A DNA stretch of 27,681 bases from Bacteroidota bacterium (GTDB lineage Bacteria; Bacteroidota; Bacteroidia; Cytophagales; Cyclobacteriaceae), in assembly GCA_023412765.1 (NCBI GenBank), contig JAEZBX010000039.1, positions 1 to 27,681 of the forward strand, written 5' to 3'. Below are positions 14,023-22,887 of this stretch, piece by piece. A program made the position numbers and the translations under genes. The notes beneath the pieces were generated by a model. The model was not told the origin of the DNA and did no database searches. It was given only the letters and a program-made list of their open reading frames with translations. Each line of letters opens with the position of its first letter. Within the stretch, counting starts at the first letter, position 1.

Positions 14023-15223
14023 TATTCTCAAACTGCTGCTCAAGCGGCGCCAACCTTTCCAGATCGTCGCGAATTTTTTTATCGACAGGCGTTTCCTTAA
14101 TGACGTTGTACCCTTCCCAAAATGCTTTGTTGTATGGATAGTCCTGAAACTGGAGTCCATAGTTTCTCATCTTGTCGGTTGAATTAATACGCTCTTCAGT
14201 TTTTGCTTTTACTTCATTGATCAAAAGCGATTGCTGAAGTTCAGTTTCAAACTTGAGCTGCGACGTTGCTTCATCGTACCATTTTTCATTTGTCGTCACC
14301 GTGATATAGTTCAAGAACATCTTACCATTGAATGGTTTGAAGTCTATCGTTTTATGATAGGCAACATGCTTGCTGACGAGATTCTTCTTTCGCTCTAGAT
14401 TTTCTCCGCTCACCTTAAATTCAAGGTGATTGATTGCGTAGTCATTTTTGTTGATGTAAATCTTAAATAAGAAATCCTCTTTATGCGACACAACGAATAC
14501 TTCTTTGCTGTTGTAATATGAATCCGGTTCACGTTTCAGGCTGGCGTAAAACGATTCATGATCATCGATTTGCCGGTATCGAATGTTGTTATGGAGTAAG
14601 AGGTCTTCAAGAAGATTTTGTTGTCGGAAGAAGGGTGTAAACTTGTTATCGTAGCCAAGACTTTTTCGCACTTCAACCAACTTTACCCGTTCGCGAAGCT
14701 TGGACTTATTCCTTGGTTCGATATAGTTTTCATCATAAATTTTTACTGCTGCCTCCAGCAAGGAAATCGAAGTTCCTCCGACCTTCTTTACATCCCTGTA
14801 GAATCCGTCCATGAGAAACGGTTCCATAGGAAAATTGCTCTCGACGCGAGCCAAGGCTATTTTTAGAATCTCACCGCCCGACAGCGAGTCCGTTACAACT
14901 ACCTCTTCAAGAACAGTAGTAGATTTGGCCATATTAATCGATTGCGGCTTGCTCTCGAGCAACGACCAGATGGGAGCTTCAAAATTTTCATAGCCCAGCA
15001 TGCTGATAACCAGAATTTCATTGCGATATTCGACAGGGATATGGAAATCAAACTCACCCTGGAGGTTGGTTACGGTACTGATAGACTTTCCCTTGATGCC
15101 GACTGAAGCGAACGGCAGGGGCTCCGTGGTAACATTATCCTGAACGCGCGTGGACAAAGTAATTTTTTGCGCCTTCGCACAAAATACCGTTAAAGAAAAC
15201 AGAATGATGCAAACAGCTCTCAT
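14018..15223 (-). CDS. Envelope protein with carboxypeptidase-regulatory-like domain
   Basis: From ATG 15223 the product has 401 residues and opens on a signal peptide (MRAVCIILFSLTVFCAKAQ); upstream in-frame ATGs reaching 15343 would run through the promoter area of the divergent kinase. Residues about 20-110 are a carboxypeptidase-regulatory-like beta domain (PLPFASVGIKGKSISTVTNL, then ILVISMLGYENFE). A short EVVVTD link, as in TonB-dependent receptors and DUF5686 proteins, follows. The remaining 270 residues are a soluble beta-rich region (FLFKIYINKNDYAINHLEF, FNGKMFLNYITVT) of unknown function. It is likely periplasmic or attached to the outer membrane. It resembles the larger DUF5686 protein at 24956 without its barrel. 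Confidence 0.72.
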   Translation of the reverse strand: MRAVCIILFSLTVFCAKAQKITLSTRVQDNVTTEPLPFASVGIKGKSISTVTNLQGEFDFHIPVEYRNEILVISMLGYENFEAPIWSLLESKPQSINMAKSTTVLEEVVVTDSLSGGEILKIALARVESNFPMEPFLMDGFYRDVKKVGGTSISLLEAAVKIYDENYIEPRNKSKLRERVKLVEVRKSLGYDNKFTPFFRQQNLLEDLLLHNNIRYRQIDDHESFYASLKREPDSYYNSKEVFVVSHKEDFLFKIYINKNDYAINHLEFKVSGENLERKKNLVSKHVAYHKTIDFKPFNGKMFLNYITVTTNEKWYDEATSQLKFETELQQSLLINEVKAKTEERINSTDKMRNYGLQFQDYPYNKAFWEGYNVIKETPVDKKIRDDLERLAPLEQQFENN

Positions 15224-15342
15224 AACAGTAAATAGTCGATCAAGTTGGTTAATCGACGGGATTTTTTCAAACCGTGTGTAGGATATTGCCTTAAAATGCA
15301 GATTTATCGCCATTAACCTTTCCTGATCGGTTTTGCTTTTCA

Positions 15343-16491
15343 TTGCGTAACTTTATTATTCAAATTACTGGCTTGAAATTTTTTGAAGACATCCCCGGAA
15401 TTTGGAAGCGCGCCTACTTGTGGCTTTGCTTCTGGTACGCCCTGAATTATGGTGTAGGTACCTTTATTGAGTACGAATTAAATACCCACCACACTTATAT
15501 CTTTTGGAACGCATTGCACTTATTCAATGCGCTCTGTATTCTTATTGTAGGTATTTTCTTCTATTCAAACTGGCTTTTCAGGTTCAGTGTCTATATACAG
15601 ATTGCCGGTCACTTCGTAGGGACAATGCTACACTTCCTCATCATGGGATCGTTGTCGTACTACCTTGAAAATTATGTTGAAGGCTACATTGGCTGGGATT
15701 TTTGGAAGGACCACCTTGTGATTGTTTTGCGGGCAGAGGGGCTCCACTTCCATGATCAATACGTTATTACTGTTGGGGTATACTATGTGATCCGCTACTT
15801 CCAGGGTTTGCAACGGCAGGAATTGGAAAAGAGTGAGCTTACACTGAAGAACCGGGAAATGCAGATCTCATTATTGAAATCACAGATCAATCCGCACTTC
15901 TTGTTCAATACTTTAAACTCTATTAATACATTGATCGGGTCCAGCAAAGAACAGGCGCGAAAGGTCATTACTCAGCTTTCCGATATCTTCAGATATGCAC
16001 TCGACTCTCATGGGGACCAAATGGTGAAGCTTATTCACGAGCTCGATTTCATCGATAATTACATTCGTATACAGCAAGTACGTTTTGGCGACAGAATGAA
16101 GTTTGTGAAACAAGTAGATTTCTCATGTTTGAGCGTGAATATTCCGCCGATGATCCTCCAGCCTCTTGTAGAGAACTCTGTGAAGTATGGCATCGCTCCA
16201 AAAGATGATGGAGGAACAATCATATTGACCATCAAACGATTTAACAATATGATTTACTTTGAGGTTAAGGATGATGGCCTGGGTTCTAATGCGAAGAAAG
16301 TAATGGACGGGACCCCCAGCGGCGGCGTTGGATTATCCAACACAGATAAACGTTTAAAGAGTATCTTTGGGGCCGGATCCGGGCTGCGGATCCTGTCTAA
16401 CGAATGGGGATACACGGTAAGCTTTTTTATTCCATTCGAAGACACTCATCAAGAAACAGTACCAGTAAAAGAACTAAATAAAGCCGTATGA
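15343..16491 (+). CDS. LytS/YpdA-type sensor histidine kinase
   Basis: The frame gives 382 residues with four to five membrane helices in residues 22-155 (PGIWKRAYLWLCFWYALNYG onward), a coiled-coil linker (155-180), and a His_kinase core: LLKSQINPHFLFNTLNSIN with phospho-accepting His185, N-box PLVENSVKYG (Asn278), DDGLG (310-314) and GGVGL (327-331). It autophosphorylates and passes phosphate to a LytTR regulator. No ATG is available: TTG 15343 or TTG 15373 (giving MKFFEDIPGIW) must start it. A TAACTTTA box at 15348-15355, like that of clpS, would favour 15373. The regulator gene overlaps its end by 4 bases. No ligand-binding domain is visible outside the membrane helices. Confidence 0.88.
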   Translation: MRNFIIQITGLKFFEDIPGIWKRAYLWLCFWYALNYGVGTFIEYELNTHHTYIFWNALHLFNALCILIVGIFFYSNWLFRFSVYIQIAGHFVGTMLHFLIMGSLSYYLENYVEGYIGWDFWKDHLVIVLRAEGLHFHDQYVITVGVYYVIRYFQGLQRQELEKSELTLKNREMQISLLKSQINPHFLFNTLNSINTLIGSSKEQARKVITQLSDIFRYALDSHGDQMVKLIHELDFIDNYIRIQQVRFGDRMKFVKQVDFSCLSVNIPPMILQPLVENSVKYGIAPKDDGGTIILTIKRFNNMIYFEVKDDGLGSNAKKVMDGTPSGGVGLSNTDKRLKSIFGAGSGLRILSNEWGYTVSFFIPFEDTHQETVPVKELNKAV

Positions 16492-17231
16492 ACATTACCT
16501 GCGTTATCGTTGACGACGAAAAATTAGCCCGAGACCTGTTACAAGAATACCTTCAACAAATGCCCGATATCCAGGTATTGGGTGAAGCGTCGAAGGGCAA
16601 GGACGCTGTCGAACTAATCGATAAACTTAAACCGGACCTGATATTCCTTGATGTACAGATGCCGGGTATGACTGGCTTTGATGTTCTGGACGAGATTACA
16701 CACGATCCTTATGTGATATTTTGTACGGCTTATGACCAATATGCTATAAAAGCATTCGAAAAGAACGCGGTTGATTACATCCTTAAACCGCTGGATCAGG
16801 AACGGTTCAAGCAAGGCGTAGAGCGCGCAATCAACAGGATGAAACTCGAGCAAAACAACGTCGGCGAATTGTTAAGGAACATGAAAACCGAAAACAAAAC
16901 GTCATACGATTCTCATATTTTTGTCCAAAAGTCTGAAAAGCTGCTCAACCTCCCTGTTGACGAAATCGTATATCTTGAAGCTTCCGGCGATTATACCATT
17001 CTTTCTACCAAGAACGACCAATTTGTAAGCTCCTCAGGTATCGGTAAACTGGAGGAGATCCTGAATCCTGAGACGTTTATACGGGTACACAGGAGTACTA
17101 TCATCAACATTAACAGCTTGAAAGAAATCGAAAAGCATTTTAATGGTGGGATGGTTGTGAAGATGCTGAATGGCAAGAGCTTCCCTGTAAGCCGTACGTA
17201 CGCAAAATTGATACGAAAGAAAGTTGTATAG
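16488..17231 (+). CDS. LytTR-family response regulator
   Basis: The 247-residue protein has a receiver domain (1-120) with acidic pocket Asp9-Asp10, phosphorylated Asp55 in LIFLDVQMPG, Thr80 and Lys100 (YILKPLD), and a C-terminal LytTR DNA-binding domain from about 142 (IFVQKSEKLLNLPVDEIVYL, FIRVHRSTIININSL, FPVSRTYAKLIRKKVV). LytTR regulators bind direct repeats upstream of target promoters. It overlaps the kinase gene by ATGA, a strong sign of translational coupling, so the two form a complete two-component system. Target genes cannot be read from this window. Confidence 0.93.
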   Translation: MNITCVIVDDEKLARDLLQEYLQQMPDIQVLGEASKGKDAVELIDKLKPDLIFLDVQMPGMTGFDVLDEITHDPYVIFCTAYDQYAIKAFEKNAVDYILKPLDQERFKQGVERAINRMKLEQNNVGELLRNMKTENKTSYDSHIFVQKSEKLLNLPVDEIVYLEASGDYTILSTKNDQFVSSSGIGKLEEILNPETFIRVHRSTIININSLKEIEKHFNGGMVVKMLNGKSFPVSRTYAKLIRKKVV

Positions 17232-17238
17232 GATCTAA

Positions 17239-17270
17239 GGCGCATAACGGACCGGCTGTGCGCCAATTTT
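17239..17270 (+). terminator. Probable terminator of the two-component operon
   Basis: GGCGCA (17239-17244) and TGCGCC (17259-17264) form a stem with an inner CGG/CCG pairing possibility, followed by AATTTT. The T-run is short, so termination may be weak. Confidence 0.45.
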
Positions 17271-17283
17271 CTAATAACCTTGT

Positions 17284-17934
17284 TTAAAGTGGAGACAGTG
17301 TCTGACTGCCGGAATAGCGGAACTCCACCTTCATGTCGTGCATCGAAAAGATTTCTCTTAACTTGGTTTCCATCTCGATTCTAGCCTGAGCTACGAATTT
17401 TCCTTCCTGACCGTACCTCCTCGCATCTCGCGTAAAAGCATTCATAGCTCTTGAGCGATCCGCGGCGTCAACCCAATTCCAGACACCATTTTCGTCTGTG
17501 AACCTGACATCCCCTTCGGGTTCCAAAGACAAAAGTTTAGGCCGGGGCAACGTAACGACTGCCCTATTGGCACTGATGTCAACTTTAAACCTTTCGTTTA
17601 GATCGAATCCCGCTTTTGCCTCAAAGGTCCCCTGGATATTAATCTTTTTTGTACTCCCTAGCCAGGTGTTGGTCCAGTCGTACTGATGTCGGAATTTATG
17701 AGAAACTGTCGCTAGCTCCAGAATAGGTGTCTGTTGTTGAAGCACAACGGTATTGTTAACAGTTACCTGCGGAGTGATCTTAAAAACATCGGCAATGTCC
17801 TTTCCAATTTGCCTGGCTCCATCATACGTTTTCTCCGCTAACCTTGCTGGAATATAAACCAAGAGTATATACGCCGACGCGCTCGCGACAATCAATAAAA
17901 CAATGATGAGTATTAGCTTCCTATTCGTAAGCAT
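17284..17934 (-). CDS. DUF4230 membrane-anchored protein
   Basis: The 216-residue protein has one N-terminal membrane helix (residues 6-28) and a periplasmic or cytoplasmic DUF4230 region: ILELATVSHKFRHQYDWTNT, then GTFEAKAGFDLNERFKVDIS and VVTLPRPKLLSLEPEGDVRF, ending in a long helix (RRYGQEGKFVAQARIEMETK). The family is widespread in Bacteroidota and Firmicutes with no known activity; its shape recalls membrane-anchored SPFH or band-7-like proteins. It starts 22 bases after the anti-sigma gene on the same strand and may belong to that operon. Confidence 0.8.
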   Translation of the reverse strand: MLTNRKLILIIVLLIVASASAYILLVYIPARLAEKTYDGARQIGKDIADVFKITPQVTVNNTVVLQQQTPILELATVSHKFRHQYDWTNTWLGSTKKINIQGTFEAKAGFDLNERFKVDISANRAVVTLPRPKLLSLEPEGDVRFTDENGVWNWVDAADRSRAMNAFTRDARRYGQEGKFVAQARIEMETKLREIFSMHDMKVEFRYSGSQTLSPL

Positions 17935-17956
17935 CCGTGCAATTTGATCCTGTTAA

Positions 17957-19324
17957 TTATTTCTTTGGTAAAGAAAAACGCATTCGCACCCTGACACGAT
18001 CCTTGATAGGTGCCTCATTTTTCTTGGTGGGACTCCACTTTGGCCCTTGCTTTATGAGCCGGATAACTTCTTCCTCACAGCCAAAACCAAGGCCCTTAAT
18101 TACCCTAAAGTCAGTCATTTGTCCCATCATGTCGATCGTGAATTGTACGGTAACTTTGCCCTCCACCTTGTTCTCCAAAGCCAGCTGTGGATATTGGAGG
18201 TTTTGTTCCAGGTATTGCTTGTACATCCTGCGCCCGCCTTCAGGTGCTGCCAGCTCCATTACTGTCGGGGTTGATGGTAAAAATCCCACGTCGTCAGAAT
18301 AGCCAACAACAACAACCTCACTCAACTCGGAAATATCAGGGCTCATGGATACATTCAATTCATCCGATGTAGCAGGCACTTCTGTCGTTGAGAATCCTAT
18401 AAAGGAAAACTGCAACGTTGGTTGACCTTCTACAGAGATCTGATAGTTACCCTTTGCATCCGTCACCACACCTTCATTGCTTCCCTTAACGAGAATATTC
18501 ACCCCAGGAAGACCTGTGCCATCCTCTGAATAAGTTACCCTACCCCGAACAATTTTTCGCGCAACGTTATAGCTAGCCGCCGATTCCTTGACCCGCGCGC
18601 CGCTGACCGACTTTCTCTTTTCGCTGTCGCGTTCCGTTTCAGCTCGGTCCCTGAACAACTCCTGCTTTTTCTGAGCCTCAAGTGCCGATTCTGACGGTAT
18701 CGACTGCTGCCCCGCTGCATTCGCGGTACGATTTTCCTCGCTTAGAGCTTCTGAGATTTTCGCATCGATGTCATCCATATCCTCTGCTACTTCGGCATCT
18801 GCGAGCCTGTCTTGTTCTACAGGCGCTTTTGCTGCGGGCTGTTCAGACCGGCTCCGTGTATCAGCCTCCGGTTTTGCCGCAATCGGAGGGCCAACGGGCT
18901 CTTTCTTTTCTTCAGGGACTTCCGTTTGAGCGGGGCTAATGGTGTCAGCTGGAGTCGCCGCAATTGGTGGAGACTGTTGTTCGGGTGCTTGACTTTCATT
19001 CTTGTTCAACGCAAGATTTCCGTTGTCACCCTGGCGGTCTGAAAGGAAGATCACTACAAATGTTGCAACAGCCACTATGATTAATGCAGCAGCTATGCGC
19101 GAAATCCATTTCCACGATGCAAGCTCCTTTCTCGTTTGCCTGGCAAGCCGTCCCTTTATGTCGTGGATATCCGCTTGCAACTGGTCAGGTTCAATCGAGC
19201 CGAGACCTTGCAGTGCATCTGCCAGGAACGGATCATTCAATGCTTTCTTTTCCAAAGCATTCATTTGCGCTGGCGTAAGCTGGCCGCTTAGGTATTTATC
19301 GATATCGTCGCTATAGTCGCTCAT
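17957..19324 (-). CDS. Anti-sigma-like membrane protein with carboxypeptidase-regulatory and TonB C-terminal domains
   Basis: From ATG 19324 the product has 455 residues. Residues 1-70 form a cytoplasmic helical head (DDIDKYLSGQLTPAQMNALE, FLADALQGL) of the Bacteroidota anti-sigma type; 74-95 is one membrane helix; 96-255 is a Pro/Ala/Glu-rich periplasmic linker; 258-330 is a carboxypeptidase-regulatory-like domain (GRVTYSEDGTGLPGVNILVK); EVVVVGYSDD resembles a TonB-dependent receptor plug start; and 366-455 is a TonB C-terminal domain (NLQYPQLALENKVEGKVTVQ, KQGPKWSPTKK). It probably holds the sigma factor and senses envelope signals through its outer-membrane-facing TonB domain. The ATG overlaps the sigma-factor stop (ATGA). 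The domain roles are inferred. Confidence 0.85.
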   Translation of the reverse strand: MSDYSDDIDKYLSGQLTPAQMNALEKKALNDPFLADALQGLGSIEPDQLQADIHDIKGRLARQTRKELASWKWISRIAAALIIVAVATFVVIFLSDRQGDNGNLALNKNESQAPEQQSPPIAATPADTISPAQTEVPEEKKEPVGPPIAAKPEADTRSRSEQPAAKAPVEQDRLADAEVAEDMDDIDAKISEALSEENRTANAAGQQSIPSESALEAQKKQELFRDRAETERDSEKRKSVSGARVKESAASYNVARKIVRGRVTYSEDGTGLPGVNILVKGSNEGVVTDAKGNYQISVEGQPTLQFSFIGFSTTEVPATSDELNVSMSPDISELSEVVVVGYSDDVGFLPSTPTVMELAAPEGGRRMYKQYLEQNLQYPQLALENKVEGKVTVQFTIDMMGQMTDFRVIKGLGFGCEEEVIRLIKQGPKWSPTKKNEAPIKDRVRVRMRFSLPKK

Positions 19325-19881
19325 TTTCTTTCCATGCACAGCTTCAGATTTCGCTTGCCGTTCTGGATATAACTCTTCACCTTATTGTCGTCGAATCCAG
19401 TGATCTCAACAATCTCCTTATAACATTTATGCTGCAGATAAAACAACGTCACACAGTGTTTCTGTTCCGCAACAAGATGCTCTATGCATTTCTCCAATTT
19501 AACAAGATTTGACTCCATTTCGGGTTCGTCCCCTGGATGCGGCGACGTGCCGTTTTCCATAATATCTGGCGAAAATTCCTGAAAATTTCTGCCCTTTTGC
19601 GCCCGTATAGCCATCAGGCAATGGTTTTTGGCCGTTACATAGAGCCAGCTCTTGAAATGAGCAATTTCATGCTCCTTTAGGCTATTAATCAATTTTTCAA
19701 AGATCTGCATTACAGCATCCTTGCTCTCATCCCTATCCTTCAAATATTTCAGGCAAACCCCATACACCAGGGTCATATAGCGGTTGTATAACACGCCAAC
19801 TACTGTTGTATCCTGCGACTGCTTATACAATTCAATCAACTCGTTATCTGCCAGGTCGCTATAGTCTTTCTTGGAAAGCAT
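19321..19881 (-). CDS. ECF-type RNA polymerase sigma factor
   Basis: The 186-residue protein has region 2 (LYNRYMTLVYGVCLKYLKDR, then DAVMQIFEKL and HFKSWLYVTAKNHCL) and region 4 (LVAEQKHCVTLFYLQHKCYK, then GFDDNKVKSYIQNGKRNLK), the minimal layout of extracytoplasmic-function sigma factors. It directs core RNA polymerase to its own set of promoters. The anti-sigma-like gene overlaps its stop codon, and the divergent gene encodes a VWA protein, so autoregulation from the 86-base gap is likely. Its Cys and Lys content in region 4 is high. A TATTTTTC box just before the start on the minus strand is close to the -7 consensus. Confidence 0.9.
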   Translation of the reverse strand: MLSKKDYSDLADNELIELYKQSQDTTVVGVLYNRYMTLVYGVCLKYLKDRDESKDAVMQIFEKLINSLKEHEIAHFKSWLYVTAKNHCLMAIRAQKGRNFQEFSPDIMENGTSPHPGDEPEMESNLVKLEKCIEHLVAEQKHCVTLFYLQHKCYKEIVEITGFDDNKVKSYIQNGKRNLKLCMERK

Positions 19882-19925
19882 TATTGAAAAATAGCAAAAA
19901 AAATTTGGGGTGACGTATGGAATCC

Positions 19926-19946
19926 GGTGAGAGGGTGCATCTCACC
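19926..19946. promoter_or_regulatory. 7-bp inverted repeat between sigma factor and VWA gene
   Basis: GGTGAGA (19926-19932) and TCTCACC (19940-19946) are perfect arms around GGGTGCA. It lies in the only gap shared by the divergent sigma-factor and VWA genes, 21 bases before ATG 19968. Operator or leader hairpin; no T-tract. Confidence 0.45.
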
Positions 19947-19967
19947 ACTAAACAAAAAGTTTCACGT

Positions 19968-21836
19968 ATGAAAAAGTCAATTTGGATTCTGGCCTTGCTG
20001 TTATCAGTAGCTTTTACACCTAAACAAACTCGCGTCATCAAAGGGACCGTTGTCTCTGCTTTGGATGGAAAGGCACTGCTTGGCGTACAGGTTACGCTTA
20101 AGGGAACACAAATTACAACAACAACAAATGTTGAGGGAGAATATGCGATAAGAGTTCCGGATGCAGAAGGAATCTTAGTTTTTTCCTTTGCCACTTATAA
20201 AACGGAAGAGATTGCAATAGGATCGTCAAAGCAAATTGACGTGAAGATGGAGGATTTAAAAGCGCGGGATGAAGTTACGTTATCGTCGCCAGCGGTCGTG
20301 CAGAAATTAGAAGGAAAGGTTGCTGGCGTTCAGATTCGTGGCTATAGCGATCAGGGATACGCGAAACACAAGAGTCGCGATTATGCATCACCTGAATATG
20401 AGCAACAACCTCAATGGAACACTGAAGAGTATGACGGTATTGAGGAAAATATTTTCCGCGAAGCTTTAAAAAATCCATTGTCAACTTTTTCCATTGACGT
20501 TGACGCCGCATCGTACAGCAACATGAGAAGGTTCCTAAACAACGGACAACGTCCCCCAAAAGACGCAGTGCGAATCGAGGAGCTTATTAACTATTTTGAC
20601 TATGACTATAGTCAGCCGAAAAGTGAACACCCATTCGCGATCCATACAGAAATTTCTTCAGCACCATGGAATAGCCAGCATAAGCTTGTACACATTGGTT
20701 TGCAGGGAAAATCCATTCCAACAGAAAATTTGCCTGCCTCAAATCTTGTGTTTCTTATCGACGTGTCGGGCTCAATGAGCGACCCCAACAAGCTTCCACT
20801 ATTGAAGAGTTCTTTCAAAATGTTGGTGGAACAACTTCGCCCGCAGGATCATATCGCCATTGTGGTATATGCCGGCGCAGCAGGACTTGTTTTGGAACCA
20901 ACTTCAGGTAGTGAAAAGAGAAAAATTCTAGATGCATTGGATCAGCTTGAAGCGGGAGGATCGACCGCAGGCGGTGCCGGAATTAAACTTGCATATGAGG
21001 TTGCAAAGAAAAATTTTAAGCGCGACGGAAATAATCGCATAATCCTGGCAACAGATGGTGATTTCAACGTTGGCGAGTCAAGCAATGCGTCCATGGAGCG
21101 ATTGATCGAAGAGAAAAGAAAAGAAGGTGTCTTCCTAACAGTTTTGGGATTCGGAATGGGCAACTATAAGGATTCTAAAATGGAGATTCTTGCAGACAAG
21201 GGTAACGGTAACTATGCATACATCGATAATATTACCGAAGCACGCAAAGTATTGGTCAGCGAATTTGGCGGCACACTTTTTACCATTGCCAAAGACGTGA
21301 AACTTCAGGTGGAATTCAATCCTGCAAAAGTGAAGGCATACCGCTTGATTGGGTATGAAAACCGGGTGTTGAAAAACGAAGACTTTAACAATGATAAGAA
21401 AGATGCCGGTGATCTGGGTTCAGGACATACAGTCACAGCGTTGTATGAAATCATTCCTGTTGGAGTCGATAGTGAGTTCTTCAAGATTGATGATCTCAAA
21501 TATCAAAAGACTACCATTGATCCGAAGGCAAATCGTTCCGATGAATTGATGACAATCAAGTTCCGATACAAAAAACCAGATGGAGATGTAAGCAAGTTGA
21601 TCGTGCATCCTTTGGTTGATTCAAATATACCGCTTGCCAAGACTTCCGATAATTTCAGGTGGTCAGCTTCTGTAGCAGCGTTCGGAATGTTGCTAAGAGA
21701 ATCTGAATACATCAAAAACTTCAGCTATGATGCAGTGGTGCAAATGGCACAGCAGTCAAAGGGCGAGGATAAGGAGGGCTATCGAATAGAGTTCATCAAC
21801 ATGGTAAAATCCTTTGGCGCTACGGCCAGCCGCTAG
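19968..21836 (+). CDS. Secreted von Willebrand factor A protein (YfbK-like) with regulatory beta domain
   Basis: From ATG 19968 the product has 622 residues; this start opens on a signal peptide (MKKSIWILALLLSVAFTP), whereas ATG 19917 would add 17 residues. Residues 22-95 are a carboxypeptidase-regulatory-like domain (IKGTVVSALDGKALLGVQVT). After a receptor-plug-like stretch (VVQKLEGKVAGVQIRGYSDQ) comes the YfbK-type N-terminal VWA-associated region (NPLSTFSIDVDAASYSNMRR, INYFDYDY), then the VWA domain with the metal site DVSGS (265-269) and a C-terminal DUF3520-like part. VWA domains bind partners through a divalent metal. It diverges from the ECF sigma gene and shares its first domain type with the anti-sigma protein. 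Confidence 0.88.
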   Translation: MKKSIWILALLLSVAFTPKQTRVIKGTVVSALDGKALLGVQVTLKGTQITTTTNVEGEYAIRVPDAEGILVFSFATYKTEEIAIGSSKQIDVKMEDLKARDEVTLSSPAVVQKLEGKVAGVQIRGYSDQGYAKHKSRDYASPEYEQQPQWNTEEYDGIEENIFREALKNPLSTFSIDVDAASYSNMRRFLNNGQRPPKDAVRIEELINYFDYDYSQPKSEHPFAIHTEISSAPWNSQHKLVHIGLQGKSIPTENLPASNLVFLIDVSGSMSDPNKLPLLKSSFKMLVEQLRPQDHIAIVVYAGAAGLVLEPTSGSEKRKILDALDQLEAGGSTAGGAGIKLAYEVAKKNFKRDGNNRIILATDGDFNVGESSNASMERLIEEKRKEGVFLTVLGFGMGNYKDSKMEILADKGNGNYAYIDNITEARKVLVSEFGGTLFTIAKDVKLQVEFNPAKVKAYRLIGYENRVLKNEDFNNDKKDAGDLGSGHTVTALYEIIPVGVDSEFFKIDDLKYQKTTIDPKANRSDELMTIKFRYKKPDGDVSKLIVHPLVDSNIPLAKTSDNFRWSASVAAFGMLLRESEYIKNFSYDAVVQMAQQSKGEDKEGYRIEFINMVKSFGATASR

Positions 21837-21849
21837 AATTAGCTAATTG

Positions 21850-21881
21850 GAGGCTGCTTCAAAAGAGCAGCCTCTTTTTTT
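21850..21881 (+). terminator. Strong rho-independent terminator
   Basis: GAGGCTGCT (21850-21858) and AGCAGCCTC (21866-21874) form a perfect 9-bp stem with a 7-nt loop, followed by seven T residues. It closes the VWA gene. Confidence 0.92.
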
Positions 21882-21982
21882 GCCTTTCGCTCCGGATACA
21901 CAGGCTATCGCATTTCAGCATTTGAAATCAGGGCTTTCGTTTTAAAAGACTGTTGCGTTACTTGCACGAAACCTGAAGTTCA

Positions 21983-22753
21983 ATGGTCAGCCTGAGCGTC
22001 GTTATCATAACTTTTAATGAAGAAAAAAATATCGCACGCTGCATTGAATCCGTTAAAGATCTCGCCGATGAAATCGTAGTAGTCGATTCATTTTCAACAG
22101 ACAGCACAAAGTCGATTTGCCTTTCATCAGGAGCAAAATTCATTGAGAACAAATTCGACGGATTTACTGCTCAAAAAAATTATGGCGTTGAACAAGCAAC
22201 ACATGACTACATTCTTGCATTGGACGCAGATGAGTACTTGTCGTCGGAGTTGCATTCTTCCATTGCGAAAGCTAAGTCGGAATGGAATGCTGACGGATAT
22301 GAAATGAACAGGTTAAACAGTTATGCAGGCAAATGGATTAAGTCCTGTGGATGGTACCCGGATAAGAAGATCAGACTTTGGGATCGTCGCAAGGGTAGAT
22401 GGAGTGGTGGCTTAGTGCATGAAGTTGTAGTAATGGACGATGGCGCGAGTACCAGGCATCTGCAGGGAGATCTCTTGCATGAAGCTTACCAGAATGCAAG
22501 TCAATTAATCGCAAAGATGCAGCAACAGTACGCCGATCTTTTCGCGTTGGAGCACGCTGGTAAAAAGGATGTTACAACGTTGAAGATATTCTACAAAACA
22601 GCCTTTTCATTCCTGAAAAGTTATATTCTGAAGGGAGGAATATGGGATGGTTATGAGGGTCTTGTCATCTCTGTTTCCAACGCCAACGGGGTATTTTATA
22701 AGTACGCAAAACTTCTTGAAATCAATCGCTCGCGCTTGAAATCAGGCAAATGA
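21983..22753 (+). CDS. Family 2 glycosyltransferase
   Basis: The 256-residue protein is a GT2 enzyme of the WaaE/KdtX-like kind: Rossmann start LSVVIITFNEEKNIARCIES, EIVVVDSFSTDSTKSI, GFTAQKNYGVEQA and the metal/nucleotide-binding DAD at 81-83 in ALDADEYL. Later motifs include KIRLWDRRKGRWSGGLVHE, typical of this branch, and LLHEAYQ. Members transfer a sugar from a nucleotide donor to lipopolysaccharide core or a related envelope glycan at the inner side of the cytoplasmic membrane. A C-terminal hydrophobic stretch (KTAFSFLKSYILKGGIWDGY) may touch the membrane. It stands alone after a terminator; a weak TTCG-N18-TTACTTGC box lies just upstream. Confidence 0.9.
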   Translation: MVSLSVVIITFNEEKNIARCIESVKDLADEIVVVDSFSTDSTKSICLSSGAKFIENKFDGFTAQKNYGVEQATHDYILALDADEYLSSELHSSIAKAKSEWNADGYEMNRLNSYAGKWIKSCGWYPDKKIRLWDRRKGRWSGGLVHEVVVMDDGASTRHLQGDLLHEAYQNASQLIAKMQQQYADLFALEHAGKKDVTTLKIFYKTAFSFLKSYILKGGIWDGYEGLVISVSNANGVFYKYAKLLEINRSRLKSGK

Positions 22754-22887
22754 TAGTGATAACCCCCTCTTAACGATATACTTCCAACACCATTGCTGAG
22801 CCACGCCAATCGAGAGTTTGGCCAATTTATTGTTTGGATAGATGTCAAAGGCAGTCGTAAAGGTTTTTTTAACTATTTTTGACGAAC

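Noticed and set aside
22874..22881. TATTTTTG as promoter of the second sigma factor
   Set aside because: It fits the -7 box but ends 6 bases before the ATG and has no -33 partner at the right distance; the stretch is also T-rich.
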